From assembly GCA_018873245.2 (NCBI GenBank), contig JAEMBT020000005.1:5194001-5258000 (forward strand): a stretch of DNA of 64,000 nucleotides, in the 5' to 3' direction. The notes beneath the pieces were generated by a model. That model worked only from the letters and a program-made list of their open reading frames with translations, was not told the DNA's origin and did not search any database. The position numbers were made by a program, and so were the translations under genes. Position 1 is the stretch's first letter. Every line of letters starts with the position of its first letter. This document shows, one piece after another, positions 1-11,459 of the stretch. This stretch comes from Archegozetes longisetosus (Eukaryota; Arthropoda; Arachnida; Sarcoptiformes; Trhypochthoniidae).

Positions 1-173
1 CTCGTGATAAAGATTGCGTTTCTGAACACATTCTTCTCGAATTCGTAGACCTTATCATCTTTAGTGACTACTAGTATCACATCTCTAACACCATACTTTG
101 TAACGAATGATAGTCTAATATTGTCTCCGAAATATTGATTCAATTTATCAGCAAACCTATTTTGATTGGTCAT
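1..173 (-). CDS. RCC1-family protein, N-terminal part (runs off window)
   Basis: An open frame begins at the ATG at 173..171 and stays open to the left edge for 57 codons. Its N-terminus matches, in order and spacing, the start of the RCC1-like gene at 19351: a short polar leader, then 'VVTKDDKVYEFEKN' here against 'IITLDDKVYAFERN' there. It is therefore a third member of the local RCC1 family. The RCC1 repeats and any kinase domain would lie to the left, outside the window. No function can be assigned beyond the family resemblance. The gene points away from the palindromic repeat at 673-1396, about 0.5 kb upstream of its start. Confidence 0.6.
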   Translation of the reverse strand, partial: MTNQNRFADKLNQYFGDNIRLSFVTKYGVRDVILVVTKDDKVYEFEKNVFRNAIFIT

Positions 174-672
174 AGCTATAAGATAGCTTTTGACTTTTTT
201 CACTTTTATCTTTGATTGTTTTGACTTTAAACATGAAAAATCGAAAATGACTAAGAACGACTTTTTCAGCTTTACTTTGCCATTTTTAAAAAACTTTTAT
301 TGACTATATTTAATTTTAGGTTTAGTAAATGAATGTATTCAAAAAAAGATTCTAATTAATAAATTTTTCAACAATTTTATTGACTATTCGCAATGCTTTC
401 GTCATAACGTTACAGTTTTGTTTTACAAAAACACTGTACAGATTGTGCAGTGTAAACACTAATTGACTGCGTTTAATTGTACTTGAGAATTTGTTGTGCA
501 ATACAAGCGAACGCGACGCTATAATCAAACGCATTCAAAATGGAAACAATGCCTGGTAACTATCTTTCGCTCATTTGAACTCGGTTATGAACTGTGTAAG
601 CAAAGCAAAGCATGAGGCAGACACAGATTAACAAAAAGTCTGTGTCTGCATCACTAATAAAATGAAATATGG
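174..672. other. AT-rich upstream region
   Basis: No coding exon was recognised. This is the upstream flank of the partial RCC1-family gene at the left edge. It carries many short A/T runs and no motif that could be assigned with confidence. Confidence 0.4.
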
Positions 673-1396
673 GTTATATAATACAATTCAGGGACAGGGT
701 ACTTCCAGTGACCCGACCCTCTCAATATATATATCATTGGACTCAGTTCGATGAGACGAGTTCGTCGATATCCCACTTGGGGCCCTAGGGCCCAGCTACA
801 AAAAGTTGGGCCTAGATCCCTAGTGGCCGGACCTAGGATTATGTATTGGGTGTCAATATGACCAGAGGCTCGAGTGGAGTTCACATATCAAATATGGTGG
901 TCCTAGGACTAGGCCTTGGGATCTTAGTCCAACTTGCATATTCAAATTTCTCTATAAAATAATTAAGTATCCACGTGCGTGATTTAACCTAAGTGAAAAT
1001 TGCGTCAGGTCGCGAAGCGTTCCGAGTGAAGCGATCTGACGCTATAGTCAGCTTAGGTTAAATCGGGTTCGCGGTGGTTAGGTTTAATGAGTCGCCAATA
1101 GGTACAATTAAATATCATGGACTACACTGTTCAAGTAATAAAGTCAAATCTCATGACCTGGCCCTAGGACCACCATATTCGATATCTGAACTCCACTCGA
1201 GCCTCCAGTCATATTGATACCCAACGCACGGTCTTAGGTCCAGCCACTAGGGACCTAGGCCCAATTTTCGTAGCTGGGCCCTAGGGCCCCAAATGGTGTA
1301 TCGATGAACCCGTCTCATCGAGCTGAGTCCAATGATATATATATTGAGAGGGTCGGGTCACTGGAAGTACCCTGTCCCTGAATTGTATTATATAAC
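673..1396. repeat. Large inverted repeat (fold-back / palindromic element)
   Basis: The outer arms, about 673-914 and 1158-1396, are imperfect reverse complements along about 240 bp. They begin with 'gttatataatacaatt' at 673 and end with its exact reverse complement at 1396. Blocks such as the GGGCCCTAGGGCCC-like stretch and 'tccactcgagcc' recur in both arms. The central spacer holds a second palindrome: 'gatttaacctaag' at 981-993 and its exact reverse complement at 1052-1064, enclosing 'gcgtcaggtcgc'/'gcgatctgacgc'. No convincing target duplication was found. It is best read as a fold-back type non-autonomous transposon. Short open frames in the arms are products of the repeat, not genes. 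Confidence 0.8.
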
Positions 1397-1923
1397 TGAA
1401 AAATGCATAACAGAATTTTCAAGACTTTGGGTCTCGAAATGATTCTCAATCTTGATCGATAGTACTCCCGAAAAATCTCGAGACCTGAAGTCTCGAATAT
1501 ATCGGCCACTACTTTGAAGTGAAAATCAAATTGAATTCAGTTGTACTAAAGCTAGATAACAATTGACTCCAAACCCGATGAACAATAGATTCACAGAAGC
1601 AAATCTCAAATGACTTAAGTAATTTTCAATACTCCAATTTTATTCGGATAGGCAACAGAATGATCTCAAAAGCAAAAACTTTAATCAAAAATCATGTTAT
1701 CAAAAGATCTTGCCTTCGATTTTCAGTCTGGATAGATTTTCAGAAAAACTCGAATAATTTTCCATATAAATAGCAACTGTTTATAATCTTCTTGAATTTT
1801 ACAATTTACTTAATTGAATTTAATATTTTACAAAAATCCGTATGTAAAAAATAACGTGAAAGTAATAAATATTTACAATTCAAATGTTATTTACAAAATA
1901 AAAACCTTGCAATGAAGAGGTGA
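1397..1923. other. Intergenic, 3' flank of MED23
   Basis: AT-rich sequence with no recognised exon. It lies downstream of the MED23 stop codon and presumably contains that gene's 3' UTR. Confidence 0.4.
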
Positions 1924-4900
1924 TTATTGAGAAATCATCGTAACTTCATCTATATTTATGTGTGTTATGAACCTTAATTTCTTCTGCAACTGAGGCCTAA
2001 GATTCCTGATACTTCTTTCGACTTCATTCTTGACTGAATCTCCAGTGAACATGTCTATCAAATAAAATAATAGTTTAGTACCGTTTCGATTAGTTGAGTT
2101 TCAAACTGTTTTTAGTAAAGAATAAATCCTTACATTTGATGTGATAGAAGAGATCACATACTGGATCAATAAAACGCAATTTCTCACAGTTCTTATCAAT
2201 AATTTCAAGCATATCGTACAACTCAATGGTTACATCCATAACACATCTCGTTCTTTCTGCATAAAACCTTTGAAGGAATGGCCCAACGATATGACAAATG
2301 AAGATAAATTGTTCTTCAGTTTTCAAAAGTGGCTTAACTTTCTCTTTTAAGAATTGTGGCATCAAACTGATTTGGCCAACACTGGCGTGGTGCCAAACGG
2401 CATGCGTCAAAGCTATTAAATAACTGCATTGCATTTCATTCATACTCGTGTGACTATTCGTAAAGTCCATTAACTCAAAAGGATTTGGATTACTATCGAG
2501 TAATGGACTCTGCATCATTTCCAGTATTCGATCGTTTAGTACTGACCAGTATGACTCAGACAACGAGGTCAACACCAGACCGATCGCATTCATCCACATT
2601 TCTATGTTATTACGCGTTAAAATTTTGTGTCCCACTAAGACCACGTCAAGCAGTGAATTCGCAATGACTGAAGCACTAACTGGTAATGCCATTAATTCAA
2701 CGCACGTCACGTGCAAAGCATGAGCGGCTGCGTTCGGAAATTCATTAAAACGATAATCTGTATGAGGGAATGGGGATTTAGTGCTTCCTGAAAGCGTGTC
2801 AACAACTCTTCCGATCAAATGGATATAATACTCGAGTCCTATGCAAATCAGAAAAGTATTTTGTTTTAAATCACAAATCAAAAACTCTTTAAACCCTTCA
2901 GGAATTAAACAGACCTGGAGTCCAATCAATGTCATCGGTTTGTCTTTGCATATAATTCAGATATGCTTCACTTAAAGCCCAGTTTCTAGGCTTAATATCT
3001 TTGAAAGAACTAATAATAGCTGAAACTAGTTTACGCTTGAGTTGTGGTTTATCTTTAAGTTTTGCCTCATAGTAATGAAGTGTATTATAGAGATAAGTGA
3101 TTGGTTTATCATGAAATTTATATAAACAGCCCAACTGGTCCAGAAGAGTTTCGACGATGTTCGACATCGAACCTGATGGAAGCTCCAAAAATCGATGAAT
3201 TATTATGTCTGAATAGTTAAGAAATTGAATTATAAAGAATACAGTTGAAAACTTAATTATCCGCGATAGCAACAAGAAAAAGGCTGATGCTATGTCAACA
3301 TTCCTGTGATGCACACCAACTTGTTACAAAGTTTGATTTCTAATTTGCTCTGATTACTATATAGAATATTCTATAAGCTTCTTAATATCTTCCAATTATA
3401 GTCTGATAGAAAGCGTGCCGTGACAACACATCACTTCTAGTTGCTATCGCGGATCGTTAAGTATTTGAGTGTATATGAAAACTATATAAATTACCCAAAA
3501 CCGGCAAAAAACGCAGACAAACATTACTGAAATATACAGGAAGATAAGTGTGTTGATTGGTCTGACCGCTTACTTCCTGTAGTCCTTCAAAATAAAATTT
3601 TTCTGGAAATTTCTGAAAATGAGTTTTAAAAAAATTACTCTATATTTGATCAGTTTATCTGTTGCCTTCTTACTCTGTTAAATGCTATGTGTTTTTCATG
3701 CCAATTAGATTGTTTCCAATGTTCGGGAGTGTTCTCTTTGACAAATTCATAAACACGATTCTTGAATTCTGAAGGTCTCAACAAAAGCATATGAATAATG
3801 AAGAAACAAACTTGTGCTTCATTTCCTTCAAAACTTCTCAACGCCAAACAAAGTAAGAGACGATCTAAAGTAAGAACATGACACTTCCATATCAAGTCGT
3901 TGAGAGCGTCAATAAACTTATTAACATGTTGTCCACCGACCAAATTGGCGAATTCGAAAACTAGAAAATCAGCAAAAGTTCGCATATGAGAAGATAGAGC
4001 TCTGGCACCGATTCTGTCAAGAATTTTATATGCGATTGGATTTATTCTGTCATTCTCCAGAAGCATTTTCCATAGCAAACACAGGAATAGGGGTGGAGTC
4101 CCCTGTAATGAAAAATGCTTGAGCATATCGTTTTCGTTGCTCATTGTTTTCCACTTTCGATATTCTTCTTCGACTGATCTTTTAAGTTGTGCCTTATTTT
4201 CTTTTTGTACAGGATATTGTTGATAGAAGTCACTTATAACGTTAGGAAAACATAACAACGTAAAACTAGACCAACTGATTGGCGTGTTTTGCATGATACT
4301 CGATAATATTTCCTTAATCCAAGAGGCAGACAATGTCTCAGAACCAGTCACGTGAATAGCTCGCGCCAATGTCAATACTAAAACCTTATTCAATTCCTCG
4401 GATTCAGTCGATAAAAGGCTTTTTGGCTCGTTTTGAAATCTTGAGTACTGAGGTATGGATAGGACTTCAGCACTACTTAAACCTAATATCAGTTTGAGAG
4501 CAGTGTTTTCCATACATAAATGAAGCTGGACTTGATTTGTTTGTGGGACATTAGATAGACTGTGCAAATGGCCCAACAATTGGACACGATAGTGAGCGTT
4601 GATGTGATGTAAGCGATAGATGTACATCTCCAAAAGTGTATGTAATATACCCCATGCTTGACTTCGCCAAACTGTGTTCAAAAGTTGAGCTAAAAATTGG
4701 AAAATTATTTGAAAGTTTTTCATTAAAGCCAGAATAAAGTCCAAATAAAACTCATAAAATCAATTTACTCATAAATCCTTTTATACCCAGGGATTCGATT
4801 TCAGTATAAATAAGTAAACGGCTATACGTTTCAACAAGAGCTGGTGCTAGACATATATTAGCCTTCGTTTGTGCTAATTTCATTACTTGTCCAGCAATAC

Positions 4901-7121
4901 TGTGAATCAAACTGTAAATAAACATAAAATTAAGTCAACAGTGACTATAATGTACGAATTTGGGTGCTACTAAGTTTACCTCATCTTTGTGTGAACAGTC
5001 AGTGAATCTAAAACACTCATTGATAATGGACTAATCGGCCCGTTAACCATTCCACCAGGATTGGAGTTTAAACCTCGGTTTCCTTGAACTCCCTCAACAA
5101 GAACTGCGATCGGACGCGCAAAATATTCCTGATTAGTGCTGTCTGCAATACAAAATAGTTTTAACACCATATTATTAGCCAATAATCAGATAAGCCTTAC
5201 ACGCATTGCAAAGAAGTGATATGCGATAGTCGGACGACATGACTGTCAGATTGCTATTGTTCATGAGGTTCTCTTGTAAAAAATCAATATGCGCTTTTAG
5301 GGCCAGTGGAATCGGACGCTGGAGTTTAACTGAATCAGTTTCAGCTTTTTTCAACAGGTGAATCCAAATAGAACTGGCGGCCATCGCATGAGTCGCACTG
5401 GATTTAGTGATATCGGGTACAAGAATAGGTTCCTTTTCCGGATAAAGTAAATCATACAGTTTCATAATAGGAAGAAAGTCTAGAAGTGGGTTCTTCTGTA
5501 TAGATCCGGATAAGAATTGCAACAAAATCCACATCAGATGTTCTCGACTTTTGCGTAAGTTTTTATTGGCCAATTTATCGTGAAGACTGAGGACCATATG
5601 AGAAAAGCTGGCGTGTTGAAACAGCACGAAATATATCAAATGGCTCGACAAGTGCTGCCATAAGAAAAATGTAGGATTACACCCTTGTTCTGTCGATTCA
5701 TTACAGTCCACATCATTTTCTGATCGCTCCATCGCTGAGATTATCAACTCTACTAGTTGTTCCTCAAGAATTGTACTTCTTTGCTTCTGTTTATTGCTTA
5801 GAGACAGCATAGCAGTGACCATATCTCGAGAGCACGGCTGTTCTAATACATAGCGCAAAAGCCCCATTTGTGGCTCTAAAAGCTCTTTATTGTAAGGTAA
5901 AAGTCCTCGTAATTGAAACTTTGCTGTCACTGGATCTAATTTCCAAATATTATTCAAAGTTGAAGAATGTCCAACTACTGGCAAAAGCTTAGATCGTCCC
6001 GCGATCGAAACCATTTGTGCTGATTATAGGATAGAATGTGTTATTTAAGTCAATAATCACTTTTAAGACAATTACTACCTGTTGGCCGGAAACTATCGAC
6101 GAACGATGAGATCATTTTCGCAAATTTCTAGTGTAAAAATTTCAGTTAAACTCTAATTAACTTAACTTTCAAATTGACTTTTGTTACCCAGTGAGACCAT
6201 TTGCCCTTTGGACATGCCTTTTTCTGAATTTCATCTAATACTAGATACGCCGGTAATAGCGAAGCATTTCTATCAAATATATGCTCGAAAACCTGATTTA
6301 CGATAAGAATGAAAATTAACCTTCTTATATTTGACAAAAGGTTAAATGAGTTCAGTCTAACCTGATATAAGATATTAAGTTGCCTGAGAATAGAGATATT
6401 GCCTTTAGATGGAATCTGATAGACTTTATCGAGAATTATTTTGAGTAAATCTCGGACTCCTTTATAGTCAACACTTCCAATGATTTTTCGAATCAAAGCG
6501 AAAGCATTGCACCAGAAAGTTTCGTTTTGATAGTGGAGTTTATCGCAAGTTAGTATTGCTTCACAAACCAATCTAACAATTTTAATGATTAATTCGATTT
6601 ATTGAACAAGTGTTTGATAAACAAATACTTAACAAGCATTTAATAAACGAGTATTTTATAGATTTATAAAGCTATAGACTAGACTTACTTTGCAGTAATA
6701 AGATTGTTATGAACTGCAAATTCAAGCATTGACAGCAATGTTGAGTTCTGTTTATGACTAACAACATTCCCGCAGATGTTGACATAATGACGAACCCCTA
6801 TATCGACGTTCTCTTGAGAACCTAGTTCTTTAATCAAGTTTTTCATCGACTCCTCATATGTCTTAGTGGTGTAGATCTCACTCTGATCCCAGTTCAATAC
6901 AAAGCCGGCAAATGATTCTTCAAACGTTTCACTTTGCTGCAAATAAGAATTAAATCTGAAAATGATTGCAATCTAAAACAATTGCTCAAAATCGATAACT
7001 ATGTCTTAATTGTATTGAATTTAGTTACAGATCAATTTGTATTAATTATAATTAATAACTAGCTAATACTCACAATAATAAGATCTAAATATCGGTTGAC
7101 AGCAGTTTCTGTTGAACTCAT
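1924..7121 (-). CDS. MED23: Mediator complex subunit 23
   Basis: MED23 is a tail-module subunit of Mediator, linking activators to RNA polymerase II in the nucleus. Thirteen exons join with consistent phases to 1,356 residues, close to the usual length of about 1,370: 7121-7074, 6936-6689, 6572-6362, 6292-6167, 6127-6079, 6019-5201, 5142-4980, 4911-4769, 4689-3674, 3612-3495, 3208-2915, 2838-2134 and 2054-1924. Family blocks are obvious along the whole length, e.g. 'IWKLDPVTAKFQLRGLLPY', 'LLRYVLEQPCSRDMV', 'HLMWILLQFLSGSIQKN', 'SWMKEIL'-like helices, 'RIGARALSSHMRTFADFLV', 'HYRVQLLGHLHSL' and 'AAHALHVTCVELMALPVS'. The start MSSTETAV is the only ATG before a good donor. It is divergently arranged with ABCB8, 0.8 kb away. 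One intron carries a small MITE. Confidence 0.95.
3250..3465. mobile_element. Small MITE-like inverted repeat in a MED23 intron
   Basis: Within the intron 3209-3494, 'atccgcgatagcaac' at 3259-3273 is matched by its perfect reverse complement at 3440-3454. The flanks continue imperfectly ('acttaa' outside, 'agaa' inside) to about 25-30 bp arms. A roughly 215-bp element with terminal inverted repeats and no coding sequence fits a degenerate MITE. No target duplication could be fixed, so the ends are approximate. Confidence 0.5.
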
Positions 7122-7906
7122 TTTGCAAATAAACTCACTATTATATCTTTATATCTTTAAGTTGTCAATATTTGATTCAATCTATTATACTATTAATTAT
7201 TCATTTAAAATTATTTATGTTTAAAAATTTGTAAATAAATGATCTATTTGTTAGACAATAATGAGTCTATTTGCTAATTGAAATGTTCTGTCTACAAACT
7301 AACAATATATGCTTTTCTTCGTCAAAAACATCTTAAAATTTAGACGTTTTATATGGACACAACTATCAATATTATTGTTTTCAATAGGATTTAAATTGAT
7401 GTTTTAACAAATATCTTTTAAATTGATAATTAAATCAATAAATTTACTCAAGAACAATGTTTTGCTGTGTTAGAAATATTAAACTATCAGTTCTTTACAA
7501 AAGCAGGTACTTATTGAGCCATTTGTTCTAATCATTTGTTTAGCTAAACAAAACAATTTGAACAGAAATCAATTTGTCACTTCAATACAATTTATTTAAT
7601 AGACTATTATTTCGATTGAAACTTTATTGATCAATGACTTGAACTCTACTTTTGATTAACTAGTTATTGATTTTTATCGGAAAGGAATTTAAGTCTGAAC
7701 TAATTTTTAAAGATAAACGAATTGTAGTTCTCTTTAGTTTTATCAAAGTTAATATCTTTTCCTGGAATACAAACTTTCTGCAGATTTCATATTTATATTA
7801 AAACTTTAAATGAACATAAATAACTGATATTATTTTATGTTACAGATTATTTAATTATGGCTTGAATAATCACATTCATTCGTCAATTTCTCCATTCAAT
7901 AAAAAC
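7122..7906. promoter_or_regulatory. Bidirectional promoter region MED23 / ABCB8
   Basis: MED23 (-) and ABCB8 (+) start at opposite ends of this very AT-rich 785-bp gap. No further open frame or clear TATA box was seen. Shared promoter activity is inferred from the arrangement alone. Confidence 0.35.
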
Positions 7907-10488
7907 ATGAATCAGTACAAAACAATAATTAGACACAAATTTATGTCAATAAAAAGTTTTCCATCGATAAGGAATGGTTTGGTAAGCGGTGGGCTATTTT
8001 GTGTGTCTTATATTATTTGGTCGAACACTAACAGAGCCAGGTGTGATTTTCCAATCGATGAAGCAGTCGACGATTCTAGTGACGAGCAACTCATAGACAA
8101 TTCCGAACAAAAACCAGTCACAAAGGAAAAGTTCGATTATGCCAGACTCTGGCTTTTCCTCAAACCAGATACTCTATACTTAGTAGTTGCCGTAACTGTA
8201 AGATTATGTAATTATTTAATTATTCTATATTTTCACTTATGCTTTAACTTTACCCAAGAGTGCACTAATTGTTGCCATTTTGAACATACAAATTCCAATA
8301 TCATTGGGAGCTGTGATGAATGTCTTGTCTCGATTTGCAAGTGAAGATAACTCCTTTTGGAACAATCAGTTTTTAAGTGAAATTAAAGTTCCAGGACTTA
8401 AGATTTTTGAACTTTACATATTTCAAGTATGAATACTCAGACCAGTTGTGTTGGATTTTTGTTAACATTTAGTTTTTCCAATTGAAGAGTGTTTTCACAT
8501 TTCTTTACATCTCTTCGCTGGCAATAGTTGGAGAAAAGACTGCGTCGCGTATTAGAAGTCAACTATTTCGTTCGATAATTCGTTTAGACACATCATTCTT
8601 TGACACTCATAAATCTGGCGAAATTATTAGTCGACTCACAAACGATGTCCAAGATTTTAAAAGTTCTTTCAAGCTCTGCATATCTCAAGGCCTGAGAAGT
8701 ATAACTCAAGTAATTAAATGTTTCACTTATTTTAGCCGAACGATTGAAAGTAATTTGAAATTATCCTTCAGAACTAATCTCTTGATAATAGGTAATTGGA
8801 TGCTCTATTTCTTTATTCGTCATATCTCCAAAAATGACTTTATGGATGGTAGCGGTAGTACCAGTGATGGTGTTATGCGGAGCATTTTTGGGTTCATTTT
8901 TGAGAGAAATGTCTAAAGAAGCTCAGGCACAGGTAGTTCAACTGACTTGAAATTTCTCAAATATTTCGTAATGATAAAACTCACCAAAACATGAAATTTC
9001 AGTTATTTTACCCAATTATTCAATTAGTCAGTTAAATAAGAATTAAACATCTGAGTGGTTGTTGTGAAGTCAATTGAATTATATTGAATTATACTATCAA
9101 ATAGAAAAATTATGCATTATTGACCTTAAATGTACACTTTAGTGTATAGTTGCTCTAATTAATTGAATGCATTGAGTGTATCGCGCAAAGGTATACACTC
9201 GCAATGAGTACTTAAATTTTGGATTTGATAGTAGAGTTACTAACTATTAAAATATCATTTGTAGGTCGCTAAAGCTTCTGGAATCGCATGTGAAGCGATT
9301 AATAATGTTCGAACAGTTAAAGCTTTCGCAATGGAAGAAAGTCAATCAAAGTGAGAGTCAATTATGATTGAGTTGTTTTAGTAATATTGCAATTTCATTG
9401 TAAGGGCATACAATAAGGAACTAGAATTGGCAGAAGAGTTAAACTGTAATTTAGGCGTTGGTATTGGAGTATTACAAGGATTAAGTAATTTAGCTTTAAA
9501 TGGCATTGTTTTGGGAACTTTAATGCTTGGAGGATATCTTTTATCTGAAGAAGAAATATCTGCTGGCAATCTAATGTCATTTTTAGTGGCTACTCAAACT
9601 ATCCAAAGATCACTGTCTCAGTTGTCAATTCTTTTCGGTCAATATATTCGTGGAGTGACGGCCGCCACTAGAATATTTGCATTCATGGATATCGAGCCAT
9701 CAATTGATCTGAAGAAAGGAATCAGACTCCATGATCTCATTGGTGAAGTTTCGTTCAAAAACGTGACATTCGTCTATCCGACGCGATCGGATCATGTGGT
9801 TCTCAAAGATTTTAGCATAAGGCTAATGCCTGGAAAAATAACTGCAATTTGTGGGCTTTCAGGTGAAGGAAAGTCAACAGTTGCTTCACTTTTAGAAAGA
9901 TTTTATGACATTAATTCTGGAACAATAACTTTGGACGGAAATGATATCAAATTAATAGATCCATCTTGGCTTAGAGGAGAGGTCATTGGATTTATAAATC
10001 AAGAGCCGATTCTTTTTGGTACTACTATTATGGAAAACATCAGATTTGGTAAACCATATGCAACCGATGAAGAGGTGTTTAGGGCTGCAAAGATTGCAAA
10101 CGCGCATAATTTTATTGAAAACTTTCCTCAAGGTTATGAAACAGTAGTTGGCGAAAGAGGCGTCACTGTTTCGGGCGGACAAAAACAAAGGATTGCAATC
10201 GCGAGGGCTATCATTAAAAATCCTGCGATTTTAATACTAGATGAGGCGACCAGCGCTTTGGACACAGAATCTGAAGCTCTAGTTCAAGACGCGCTCGAAA
10301 AGGCTATGAAAGGAAGAACAGTATTGGTGATCGCCCACCGATTGAGTACTATCCAAAACGCTGATGTAATTGCTGTCATTTCTAAGGGCAAAGTTGTCGA
10401 ATCTGGAACTCATTCAGAGCTCAGGAAGCTCAAAGGTTTATACTGGCAACTAATTAGACAACAATATGACGTCAATAACAATGATTAA
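7907..10488 (+). CDS. ABCB8: Mitochondrial ABC half-transporter, ABCB8 type
   Basis: ABCB8 (MITOSUR) is an ATP-binding cassette half-transporter of the mitochondrial inner membrane, linked to an ATP-sensitive potassium channel and to iron export. Six exons (7907-8197, 8259-8426, 8488-8709, 8792-8932, 9265-9350, 9405-10488) give 663 residues. The basic, Ser-rich N-terminus suits a mitochondrial presequence. A six-helix membrane domain with the family block '[20 protein letters not shown]' follows. The nucleotide-binding domain shows Walker A 'GLSGEGKST', '[13 protein letters not shown]', signature 'VSGGQKQR', Walker B '[12 protein letters not shown]' and H-loop 'IAHR'. The ATG at 7907 was chosen because the earlier ATG at 7857 meets TGA after one codon. 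A polyadenylation signal AATAAA lies at 10611. Confidence 0.93.
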
Positions 10489-11459
10489 CAATGTTCTTAA
10501 TCTCGTTTTTTGTTGAGCCAAATCAAGTTCATTTGATAGCTGTTTAGTATAGGTTTTTCAATTTATTGTAAAGTTGCGACTACTTTTAATTTTAATTTTT
10601 AATCGATTCAAATAAAATTTGAATTGTTTCAATCTTTGTATTATTTTTTTTGGGTTATATCAACTTATATCCCTATTTATGGTTAAGTTTTGAGAAACTA
10701 ATTCAAAATTAATTAAAAATTTAATAAATGCCAAGAAATCAAAGGAATTGCTGAGATTTTCATAGTTTCATTGAACAATAGCTAGAATTTGAAACTTAAT
10801 CTAAGTCTTATTTACTCAATGAAAACCAGTGCTTATAATTGTTTGCAATTCGTTCCATAGTCAAGTATTTCATAATCCAAACACTTGAGTGATATTAAAT
10901 TTACTTTTTGAAGTCGGGTAAAAAAGTTTGTTTTATAGAAAAATATAGGTTGAGGCTAAGGTAAGAAAAGTAGAAAATGAAGTACTCAGCAAGAAGAGTC
11001 AACTAACTGTTTGAATGGATCAATGAGTTAAGGATTAAATGTAAAACCGATTCCCTAGATAAAAGTTTTGATTACTTGATGCTTCGATTAGTGCCAGTAA
11101 TTCTGATTATTTAAATTACTTTTGATTTTTTCATTCGGCAACATAATTTTAAGCATTTGAAAAACATTCGAATGTCCCAAAATTAATGTTTCATGTAATG
11201 GATTTAAACATTTTTCAAAGTTTTTAGAAAACTTTACAAGAATTTAGTTTGAATGACATAACAGTGAATTGCGCAGATTTTGATTACTGTTTTGAACGCT
11301 AGGGCTAAACATGAGCTGAAACGATAACGGATTTTCATATCAATATTTATTTATGATGTTTACTTTGGTTATATTGACTAACATTGAAAAAGAGATTGAA
11401 TAAGTGACTTAAGCAAATATTAATCATATTAAACTAATAGCTAATTTAATGATTTCATG
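10489..11459. other. Intergenic region ABCB8 / FAM91A1
   Basis: AT-rich spacer. It holds the ABCB8 3' flank with AATAAA at 10611-10616 and the upstream region of FAM91A1. No additional coding exon or repeat was recognised. Confidence 0.45.

Noticed and set aside
654-1509. Minus-strand frames in the palindrome and its flank
   Set aside because: They are mirror products of the inverted repeat, with no protein-like composition.
9170-9205. Small hairpin (gagtgtat / atacactc) in an ABCB8 intron
   Set aside because: The 8-bp stem is within chance expectation for AT-rich sequence.
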